5,002 bases of DNA from Chloroflexota bacterium. GTDB taxonomy: Bacteria > Chloroflexota > Dehalococcoidia > Lucifugimonadales > UBA826. Each line of letters starts with the position of its first letter. Within the stretch, counting starts at the first letter, position 1. Location: positions 103,659 through 108,660 of the forward strand of contig PBDP01000005.1 of the NCBI GenBank assembly GCA_002718095.1, in the 5' to 3' direction. The notes under the pieces were generated by a model. It ran no database searches. It was not told the origin of the DNA and saw nothing but the letters and a program-made list of their open reading frames with translations. Position numbers and translations under genes: made by a program. Below, one piece after another: positions 1-5,002 of the stretch.

Positions 1-74
1 ATATGAATTCAGATGGCCTTATTAAGGAGGTAGATCAGAAATTGGATATTTATAGTAGGAGGCTAACCAAGTAG
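1..74 (+). CDS. 3' end of an unidentified plus-strand gene (partial)
   Basis: The frame beginning at base 3 stays open for 23 codons and ends at a TAG at 72-74. The other two plus-strand frames hit stops within the first 25 bases. The readable tail ends in IYSRRLTK and is charged and probably helical (it contains KEVDQKLD). I do not recognise the family. That this is the C-terminus of a longer gene is inferred from the open frame and from the hairpin terminator about 30 bases after the stop. An ATG at 3-5 could in principle start a 23-residue peptide, but no ribosome site can be seen before it. Two Shine-Dalgarno-like stretches (24-30 and 57-62) lie inside the frame with no convincing gene after them. 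The gene converges on the minus-strand block. Confidence 0.45.
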   Translation, partial: MNSDGLIKEVDQKLDIYSRRLTK

Positions 75-101
75 GTGTTCTTTGGGACGCCTTCACAAAC
101 T

Positions 102-139
102 AAGGTCTTTCTGGCATGTCTGGAAAGACCTTTTACTTT
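102..139 (+). terminator. Intrinsic terminator between convergent genes
   Basis: A perfect 10-bp inverted repeat pairs AAGGTCTTTC (102-111) with GAAAGACCTT (123-132). Two further G-U pairs can close the stem to a 7-base loop. On the plus strand it is followed by TTACTTTTT, a good U-tract, so it should end the partial gene at 1-74. Read on the minus strand, it lies just past the stop of the phosphotriesterase-like gene (140) and is followed by a weaker U-rich stretch (TTAGTTTG), so it may act in both directions. Confidence 0.8.
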
Positions 140-1090
140 TTAATTGGATAAAAATTTATAAGGGTTAGTTACCATAAGATTTTGAATCTGAGTTTTAGTT
201 ACCCCTAACTCTTCTAATTTAGGTAGGATTTTATTTTTTATAAATAAATATCCATCAGGGTTACTTTTTTTTCTTTCAGCTTGTTTTTCTTCGGACTCAA
301 TGGCTAGTTTTACGGCCCAGTCGTGACCCAGCATGATTTTATCTCCATAGCCATCTTGTATTAAACTTGCAAGTATTTCTGTTCTTTTTTTCCAGTTAGG
401 GGTTCCAGGTTGCCTACCGCCTGGATATCTATCCATTCCTAGCCATGCGCCTTTTTCTATAATTCCTTTTAAATATCCTGTATCGACGGAATCATTGCTA
501 TGACCTATATAAACACGATTCAGATCTACTCCTTCTTCCAGGAATATTCTAATTTGTTCATTACCGATTTTTTTAGGAGCCCATGTGTGGGTCGAAATTG
601 GCGCACCCGTTTCCATTTGCGCTCTTGCGGCGGCTCGCAATATAATTTCACCTTCATGAGTAACACCATCAGAATCGTTTGCGACTTTTATAATACCTGC
701 TTTTATATTTGTATTCTCAATGCCTTGGGTGATTTCTCGCACATATAGAGATTTTATCGAATTTATAGATGCAGACCAGAAAGATCTAGGTATGTCACGC
801 CAAGTTCCAGTAGCACAAATTATATTGATCCCAGATTCTTTTGCGACTTGTTTTAATAAGTTTATATCTCTACCCAAATCCATTGTTGTCAAGTCAATGA
901 TTGTATCGACACCATTCGCCTTAACTTTCTTTAGCACATCAATACTTTCTTGTATACTTTTTGTACGTTGTATGAATTCTGGATATATGTGAGGTATGCC
1001 CGCTGAACTAGCGACAACGTGTTCGTGTGAAAGAGTAAACCCTAACTCGGAAGTTTGGATAGGACCTAAAACTGTTTCTATATTTTGCAT
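140..1090 (-). CDS. Phosphotriesterase-family metal-dependent hydrolase
   Basis: This is a 316-residue protein of the amidohydrolase superfamily, a TIM barrel with a binuclear metal site, about the usual length for phosphotriesterases and phosphotriesterase-like lactonases. The full ligand set is visible: HEH at 22-24, the lysine to be carbamylated K135 (in GIIKVA), H168 (in STHTW), H197 (in IGHSND) and D257 (in LGHDW). W97 in ATGTW corresponds, from memory, to the leaving-group tryptophan of true phosphotriesterase, while D220-R221 resembles the lactonase DR pair. There is no signal peptide, so it is probably cytoplasmic. The C-terminal VTNPYKFLSN is the normal family ending, so the gene is complete. 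It starts 10 bases after the monooxygenase stop with no Shine-Dalgarno, which suggests translational coupling. The N-terminus fits the family pattern (TVLGPI near residue 10), supporting this ATG. Family is certain; the substrate (phosphotriester, lactone or other ester) is unknown. Confidence 0.92.
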   Translation of the reverse strand: MQNIETVLGPIQTSELGFTLSHEHVVASSAGIPHIYPEFIQRTKSIQESIDVLKKVKANGVDTIIDLTTMDLGRDINLLKQVAKESGINIICATGTWRDIPRSFWSASINSIKSLYVREITQGIENTNIKAGIIKVANDSDGVTHEGEIILRAAARAQMETGAPISTHTWAPKKIGNEQIRIFLEEGVDLNRVYIGHSNDSVDTGYLKGIIEKGAWLGMDRYPGGRQPGTPNWKKRTEILASLIQDGYGDKIMLGHDWAVKLAIESEEKQAERKKSNPDGYLFIKNKILPKLEELGVTKTQIQNLMVTNPYKFLSN

Positions 1091-1100
1091 CGTTAATTTA

Positions 1101-2216
1101 TTAGCTATTTGATGCTAAATTTATTTTCTCTCTTAATATTGGCAATACACTGTCTGATACACGACTACATTCTTCTACATGTGGATATCCTGATAGGATA
1201 AATTCATCTATACCTAATTTCCAGTATCCTAATAATTCATCAGCTACTTGTTCAGGGTTTCCTACTATTGCTGTGCCGCAATTTACTCTTACGGTTGATA
1301 TTCCATTCCACAAGTGGTTTCCTACACGGTGATCTTCGTATCGTTTAGATTGAGATTTTTGTCCAACCATAGGAGTTCCTTTAAATGTTGTTTGCCTTTG
1401 CTCTGCTACCGATTTATCAGTTAAAGATAATAGCTCTTTTGAAGCGTCCCAAGCATCCTCCTCTTTATCTCTGACAATAATGTGAGTTCTTAATCCAAAT
1501 CTTGCAGGACGTCCAGATTTTTCATGAATCATTTTTGTTTTTTCAAGATGCGGTCCTAAAATTTCCTTGGGAAGAATCCATGCCAAATACGTGTCACCTT
1601 GCCTAGCCGATAGATTTAAAGCACTCTCAGAGGCTCCTCCTATATAAAATGAAGGATCCCCGTGTGGTCCTGGGGAACATACGGCACCATCTAAATTTAT
1701 AGAATCGCCAGTAAAGCTAACAGGAGCTGGAGTTTCCCATAATTTACGACAAGCAGCAATAAATTCTTCTGCTCTTTCATATCTTTTGCTGTGATCCGTC
1801 TTTTCTCCGAATCTTTCAAAGTCTCCTTTTATACCCCCTGGCACAATATTGATATCCAATCTACCTTGAGATATTTGATCTAAAGTTGCGGCCATTTGTG
1901 CAAATAATCCTGTAGAAATAAATCCAGGTCGTACAGCTACTAGAAATCGAATTTTCGTGGTTACAGCAGCTAATGCTGTAACCATAGTCCAAGTTTCTGC
2001 TAATGGAGAATTTTGATCAAAAAGCCCGTTTGCAAATCTAGTTGGAATTAATAAAGAGTAAAAACCTTCTTTTTCTGCTGTTTGTACAACCTCTTTTAAA
2101 TATTCAAATGTTGGAGGTCTTTCGGCCTCAGCTGTTCCAATATGGTGTCCGTCACCATCGATTGGGATAAACCAGTCAAATTTTGGGGTTTCACGTTTTG
2201 TTTCGGATGTAACCAT
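1101..2216 (-). CDS. SsuD-like LLM-class flavin-dependent monooxygenase
   Basis: This 371-residue protein matches the alkanesulfonate monooxygenase (SsuD) group of bacterial-luciferase-like TIM-barrel enzymes, which use FMNH2 from a partner reductase and O2 to oxygenate and cleave substrates such as sulfonates. SsuD landmarks in order are FIPIDGDGHHIGT (16-28), FLVAVRPG (91-98), AATLDQISQGR (109-119), DHSKRYERAEEF (141-152), YIGGASE (191-197), RFGLRTHIIVR (239-249), HLWNGISTVR (301-310), GTAIVG (314-319) and FILSGYPHVEE (339-349). By recalled alignment, R243, H245, R310 and Y344 correspond to E. coli SsuD R226, H228, R297 and Y331. Two differences stand out: SsuD His11 is Asp20 here, and the SsuD Cys54 region (58-76) is longer and has no cysteine. 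The start is supported by GGAGG five bases upstream. No flavin reductase or sulfonate transporter is in the window, so the substrate could be a sulfonate or another organic compound. Confidence 0.9.
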   Translation of the reverse strand: MVTSETKRETPKFDWFIPIDGDGHHIGTAEAERPPTFEYLKEVVQTAEKEGFYSLLIPTRFANGLFDQNSPLAETWTMVTALAAVTTKIRFLVAVRPGFISTGLFAQMAATLDQISQGRLDINIVPGGIKGDFERFGEKTDHSKRYERAEEFIAACRKLWETPAPVSFTGDSINLDGAVCSPGPHGDPSFYIGGASESALNLSARQGDTYLAWILPKEILGPHLEKTKMIHEKSGRPARFGLRTHIIVRDKEEDAWDASKELLSLTDKSVAEQRQTTFKGTPMVGQKSQSKRYEDHRVGNHLWNGISTVRVNCGTAIVGNPEQVADELLGYWKLGIDEFILSGYPHVEECSRVSDSVLPILREKINLASNS

Positions 2217-2221
2217 TTTTT

Positions 2222-2226
2222 CCTCC
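2222..2226 (-). promoter_or_regulatory. Strong ribosome binding site of the monooxygenase gene
   Basis: On the minus strand GGAGG is followed by AAAAA and then the ATG at 2216-2214. It is the best Shine-Dalgarno in the minus-strand block and fixes the start of the SsuD-like gene. Confidence 0.8.
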
Positions 2227-2245
2227 GGTGACGTATTGTATTTAA

Positions 2246-2251
2246 ATTATA
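2246..2251 (-). promoter_or_regulatory. Possible -10 box of an internal promoter
   Basis: A perfect TATAAT on the minus strand lies in the 45-base gap between thyX and the monooxygenase gene, placed so that transcription would begin about 20 bases before the monooxygenase start. No good -35 hexamer is present at 16-18 bases; the best candidates match TTGACA at only two positions. In AT-rich DNA this may be chance. Confidence 0.3.
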
Positions 2252-2261
2252 CTTTTGAATT

Positions 2262-2900
2262 TTATGAAAGCCAGTTGAGTGCTTTAGAGACAGTCGGAAA
2301 TTGTTTACAGAAGACAGCTTTTATTTCTTCAACAAGGTCCATGTGTTCTTTTTGTGTTCCATGGGCAGAGCGTAAATTAATATAATGAATCCATGATCTT
2401 ACTGAACCGGTCATGTAGAGCCTAGTAGGGGTGGCAAGAGGAAGTACAAATCTAGCGCACTCTTTTGCTATACCTGCGTCAAGCATTTCTTTATAAATAT
2501 CAATTCCTTCATCAAAATGAGCTCTCATTAACTTATTAAATTTTTTTATTATTTCCAAATCTACGTCATCAATACTATTTTGTCTGTTTTTTTGATCTTG
2601 GCGACGTAATTCAGGTAACGGTATTTCTTCTATTAACATAGATGCATCAGCATACCTTTGAGAAAATTCTTGGAAAGTAAATGATCTATGTCGAAGTATT
2701 TGTGCAGCAAGACCCCTTGTAGTGTTAATTTCTACAGTCATATGTGCTTGTTCAAAGACACTCCAATGGCCGTGTTTAATACAATAAGATAAAAGACCTG
2801 CAACATTAGGATTATCTTGGTTTTTAGGGTTACTAACACGAGCTACATACCCCATAGTTTCTTCCGCGTTTGGGGTTACAGTTACTAATTTAACATTCAT
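2262..2900 (-). CDS. thyX: Flavin-dependent thymidylate synthase ThyX
   Basis: ThyX makes dTMP from dUMP using methylene-tetrahydrofolate as carbon donor, FAD and NADPH; it acts as a homotetramer and replaces ThyA. The signature RHRX7S is complete at 70-80 (RHRSFTFQEFS), followed by QRY. Other conserved pieces are H43-G44-H45-W46-S47 with E50 near the N-terminus, ECARFVLP at 147-154 and R168-S169-W170 leading to N175-L176-R177, the region that holds the dUMP-binding arginine. The 212-residue length is at the short end of the family. The C-terminal segment TQKEH (182-186) replaces the AQxEI common in many bacterial enzymes and recalls ThyX of some phages and large DNA viruses, from memory. AGGAG lies 10 bases before the ATG. 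The gene sits between the ThDP enzyme (47-base gap) and the monooxygenase (45-base gap) with no visible terminator, so it is probably co-transcribed with metabolic genes of different function. Confidence 0.96.
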   Translation of the reverse strand: MNVKLVTVTPNAEETMGYVARVSNPKNQDNPNVAGLLSYCIKHGHWSVFEQAHMTVEINTTRGLAAQILRHRSFTFQEFSQRYADASMLIEEIPLPELRRQDQKNRQNSIDDVDLEIIKKFNKLMRAHFDEGIDIYKEMLDAGIAKECARFVLPLATPTRLYMTGSVRSWIHYINLRSAHGTQKEHMDLVEEIKAVFCKQFPTVSKALNWLS

Positions 2901-2947
2901 TTACAGGATACTCCTACCTTGTAATTATGATTTTAGTTTAACATTGT

Positions 2948-4642
2948 TTAGAGAGGGTCTGGGGTGCGACTTGTCCATTTATTACTAGCAGCTTGTCCTC
3001 TTGGACTAATAACATTTTGGATTTCTACATTAAGTAATGTTGGCTTATTAAGTTTAAATCCTCTTTCAATAGCTTCGGATAAGTCTGCTGGATATTCAAT
3101 TAATTCACCGTGTCCACCTAATGCTTTTACTATTTGGTCATATCTTGATGGTAGTAAATCTGTTGCAACTGCTTTTCCAAATACATTGACTTGAATATGT
3201 TTATCTATACCCCAAGTAGAGTCATTTCCCATTATGCCCATAATAGGTAAATTATGCCTTACAGCTGTGTCATATTCCATTCCATTAAATCCAAAGGAAC
3301 CGTCCCCAGTAAACATAATTACTCTGCGATCAGGAAATGCAATTTTCGCAGCCATTGCAGTAGGTAACGCTTGGCCTAGCATTCCAGAAGGTGGAAGATA
3401 CCAATAGGATTTAGCAGCGTTAGCTTCATAATATGCTCTTCCATAATGGCAAAAATCGCCTCCATCAAATACTAAAATATCATCAGGGTTTAAATGTTGA
3501 GCCACTGTTTTGTGCACATATGAGGCATGCATTGGGGCAGACTCTTTAGCCAATTCTTTAATAGAGTCTTTTTGTTTAACCTGTTCGTTAGATAAAATGT
3601 CTAACCATTCTGAATTATCCCAAGAATGTTTGGTTGCTTCATTTGTTAATTGTTTAGCTATTTCAGATATATCTCCTATAATTCCTATATCTACTCCACG
3701 GTTCCTTCCTATTACTGATCCTTCGGGGTCTATTTGAATCAATTTTGAATTTTTAGATATAGTAGGTTCTAGGGCGTACCCTATAATCACATCTTGACGC
3801 CTTCCCATTAATATAACTAAGTCAGCTTCCTTAATTTTTCTGGCAGCCATATTTAATGCGCTATCGAAAAACCCTCTAGAGTAAGGATGATTATCAGCAA
3901 TGAATCCTCTAGCGTCTCCCTCTGTCATAACTGGAAATTTGATTGTTTCTACAAGTTTTTCTATTTCTGTTCCAGAATCAGAATAAGTTGCGGCACTACC
4001 TAAGATTATTAAGGGCCGCTTTGAATTTTTCATTATATCGATAGTTTTTTTAATCTGTTGTTTTGATGCTAATGTCGTTTTAGGCGCACGATACTGTGCA
4101 GGAGTATAAAAATTAATGGCATCTTTTTGGATTGTCATTTGTTGGATGTCTACAGGAATTGTTAAATGAACAGGTCCTCTTCGACCATCAAATGCTACTC
4201 TAATCGCATGTGAAATCATGTCTGGAATTCTATGAGGATCTGTTACCATCCAGCTTCCTTTTGTTATGGGCTGAGCCATTTCTACTTGATTTATTTCCTG
4301 CATTGCTCCTCGGCCTAATTCGTCGAGTTCGGCAGAGCCACTTATAGATAGTAAAGGGCTTTCAGAATGTAGAGCATTTGCAATGCCCGGTATAGCATTT
4401 GCAAACCCAGGGGTTGTATAAATTGACACACCTAAATTGCCTGTTATCCTTCCCCAGGCATCGGCCATATGGGTAGCGGCTTGTTCGTGTCGTGTGTCGT
4501 ATATGTTAAATCCTTGATCATGCATTATGTCTAAAGCGGGGAGAATATGGTCTCCTGCCAGTGTGAAAATATTTTCTACTCCCTCCATTTTTAAAGATTG
4601 AGATATTAGTTCAGCACCCGTTAGTGTGTTTGAATCTTTCAT
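2948..4642 (-). CDS. Thiamine-diphosphate-dependent enzyme, acetolactate-synthase-like
   Basis: This 564-residue protein has the three-domain fold of the acetolactate synthase/pyruvate oxidase/oxalyl-CoA decarboxylase family: PYR domain about 7-170, central domain about 195-335 and PP domain about 375-550. The catalytic glutamate that activates ThDP is E53 in RHEQAA. Q115 in GAMQE sits in the usual active-site loop. The Mg-diphosphate motif is G446-D447-G448, followed after 24 residues by N473-D474 and W477-G478. The central domain has LIQIDPE (301-307), at the usual strand of the family. The start is supported by GAAGGA six bases before the ATG and by a normal N-terminus (TGAELISQSLK). No acetolactate synthase small subunit (ilvN) or ilvC is adjacent, so biosynthetic branched-chain acetolactate synthase is unlikely; a decarboxylase, lyase or carboligase of catabolic role is more plausible. 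The substrate cannot be read from the sequence. It is the first gene of the minus-strand block. Confidence 0.9.
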   Translation of the reverse strand: MKDSNTLTGAELISQSLKMEGVENIFTLAGDHILPALDIMHDQGFNIYDTRHEQAATHMADAWGRITGNLGVSIYTTPGFANAIPGIANALHSESPLLSISGSAELDELGRGAMQEINQVEMAQPITKGSWMVTDPHRIPDMISHAIRVAFDGRRGPVHLTIPVDIQQMTIQKDAINFYTPAQYRAPKTTLASKQQIKKTIDIMKNSKRPLIILGSAATYSDSGTEIEKLVETIKFPVMTEGDARGFIADNHPYSRGFFDSALNMAARKIKEADLVILMGRRQDVIIGYALEPTISKNSKLIQIDPEGSVIGRNRGVDIGIIGDISEIAKQLTNEATKHSWDNSEWLDILSNEQVKQKDSIKELAKESAPMHASYVHKTVAQHLNPDDILVFDGGDFCHYGRAYYEANAAKSYWYLPPSGMLGQALPTAMAAKIAFPDRRVIMFTGDGSFGFNGMEYDTAVRHNLPIMGIMGNDSTWGIDKHIQVNVFGKAVATDLLPSRYDQIVKALGGHGELIEYPADLSEAIERGFKLNKPTLLNVEIQNVISPRGQAASNKWTSRTPDPL

Positions 4643-4681
4643 TTTTTTTCCTTCATAATGTAATAAAGATTATTTGATTCT

Positions 4682-4691
4682 GTTTATAAAC
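4682..4691. repeat. Perfect 10-bp palindrome, possible operator
   Basis: GTTTATAAAC is identical to its own reverse complement. It lies immediately downstream of the predicted minus-strand -10 box (4695-4700), about where transcription of the ThDP-thyX-monooxygenase-hydrolase block would begin. A repressor site is possible, but short AT-rich palindromes also occur by chance. Confidence 0.35.
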
Positions 4692-4694
4692 GAT

Positions 4695-4723
4695 ATTCTT
4701 TGCGTGTTCTTCCAATATGTCAA
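4695..4723 (-). promoter_or_regulatory. Candidate sigma-70-type promoter of the minus-strand block
   Basis: On the minus strand a perfect TTGACA (4723-4718) is followed after 17 bases by AAGAAT (4700-4695), which matches TATAAT at four positions. The start would fall near 4688, giving an untranslated leader of about 45 bases before the ThDP-enzyme ATG at 4642. The -35 is consensus and the -10 is mediocre. Confidence 0.5.
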
Positions 4724-4749
4724 TACTTATTTCTAGATGTGTCTATTTG

Positions 4750-4779
4750 TTGTTTGAATATTGCTAGGCGTGATATACT
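4750..4779 (+). promoter_or_regulatory. Candidate extended -10 promoter of rpsF
   Basis: TATACT (4774-4779) is preceded by TG one base upstream (4771-4772), forming an extended -10. A weak -35, TTGTTT (4750-4755), lies 18 bases before it. Transcription would start near 4786 and leave a leader of about 30 bases before the TTG start of rpsF. The leader is too short to hold an obvious S6:S18-binding structure. Confidence 0.55.
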
Positions 4780-4804
4780 GCAATGCGGTCAAATTTAAGT
4801 TGAT

Positions 4805-4809
4805 AGGAG
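4805..4809 (+). promoter_or_regulatory. Ribosome binding site that fixes the TTG start of rpsF
   Basis: AGGAG ends eight bases before the TTG at 4818-4820. The in-frame ATG at 4851 has only a weak AAGG about 15 bases before it, so this site selects the TTG. Confidence 0.8.
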
Positions 4810-4817
4810 CTTATTAA

Positions 4818-5002
4818 TTGTCTGAGAGAATAAGGAATTATGAATTAATCATGGCATTATCCCCTGTTGCCAATGATGATGAAGCATCTAATATTTTAGA
4901 AGGTATATCTGGATATATTAAAGAACAAGGCGGGGATATAGAAGAGCAAGAAATATGGGGAATTCGACGACTTTCATTTCCTGTTGATGATTTTCATGAA
5001 GG
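4818..5002 (+). CDS. rpsF: Ribosomal protein S6, N-terminal part (cut by window end)
   Basis: The 61 complete codons give the start of the small-subunit protein S6, which binds 16S rRNA together with S18 in the platform of the 30S subunit. Visible family features are the first strand RNYELIMALSP (6-16), the helix with QGGDIEE at 37-43 and the strand WGIRRLSFPV (47-56), where S6 usually reads WGkRrLaYpI. The start is TTG: an in-frame TAA lies directly before it (4815-4817), AGGAG stands eight bases upstream, and the next in-frame ATG (codon 12) would delete the first beta strand. The gene is divergent from the ThDP-enzyme block and has its own candidate promoter. In most bacteria ssb and rpsR follow; they would lie beyond the window. 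The 3' part is missing because the window ends, not because the gene is broken. Confidence 0.95.
   Translation, partial: MSERIRNYELIMALSPVANDDEASNILEGISGYIKEQGGDIEEQEIWGIRRLSFPVDDFHE

Noticed and set aside
1-101. End of an rRNA, tmRNA or other structural RNA gene before the terminator
   Set aside because: I could recognise no conserved rRNA, tRNA or tmRNA sequence, and an open frame ends there instead.
75-143. Small plus-strand frame starting with GTG at 75 after AGGAGG at 57-62, 22 codons
   Set aside because: The spacing to the GTG is 12 bases and the frame runs straight through the strong terminator hairpin, so it is most likely not translated.
500-992. Two plus-strand open frames of 82 and 90 codons opposite the hydrolase gene
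   Set aside because: They are antisense to a clearly conserved protein and their translations show no family features.
2901-2947. CATAAT on the minus strand in the ThDP-enzyme/thyX gap as a thyX promoter
   Set aside because: There is no acceptable -35 at proper spacing; in AT-rich DNA a five-of-six -10 match is expected by chance.
2964-3737. Two plus-strand open frames of 76 and 75 codons opposite the ThDP-enzyme gene
   Set aside because: They are antisense shadows of a gene with intact catalytic motifs and show no recognisable protein features.
4780-4817. S6:S18 autoregulatory RNA motif in the rpsF leader
   Set aside because: The leader is only about 30 bases and shows neither the needed stem nor the CCG-containing element.

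Overview
The window is compact, AT-rich bacterial DNA. It holds four complete genes head to tail on the minus strand, flanked by the ends of two plus-strand genes. Short gaps, clear Shine-Dalgarno sites, a TTG start on a ribosomal-protein gene and a flavin-dependent thymidylate synthase all point to a free-living bacterium. An SsuD-like flavin monooxygenase, a phosphotriesterase-like hydrolase and an orphan thiamine-diphosphate (ThDP) enzyme side by side recall marine Chloroflexota of the SAR202 type, but that placement is a weak inference from gene content, not a phylogenetic result.

Layout, left to right. Positions 1-74 are the last codons of an unidentified plus-strand gene. A strong hairpin with a T-rich tail (102-139) separates it from the convergent minus-strand block. 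Read in transcription order from the right, that block is: a ThDP-dependent enzyme of the acetolactate-synthase fold (4642-2948), thyX (2900-2262), an SsuD-like LLM-class flavin monooxygenase (2216-1101) and a phosphotriesterase-family metal hydrolase (1090-140). The gaps are 47, 45 and 10 bases, so the four can plausibly share one transcript, although a possible internal -10 box lies before the monooxygenase. A 175-base divergent region (4643-4817) carries candidate promoters for both directions and a perfect 10-base palindrome near the predicted start of the minus-strand transcript. The window ends inside rpsF (ribosomal protein S6), which starts with TTG at 4818.

How the genes may work together. 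The ThDP enzyme (C-C bond cleavage or formation), the flavin monooxygenase (C-S or C-C oxygenation) and the metal hydrolase (phosphoester or lactone opening) look like a small catabolic set for organic substrates. ThyX is a housekeeping dTMP-synthesis gene that appears to be embedded in that set. The catabolic pathway is a hypothesis: no transporter, regulator or ligand-specific gene in the window fixes the substrate. The most notable molecular details are that the hydrolase combines a phosphotriesterase-like tryptophan with a lactonase-like arginine, and that the monooxygenase keeps most SsuD catalytic residues but lacks the SsuD cysteine and N-terminal histidine. No mobile element, CRISPR array, tRNA or rRNA was seen.
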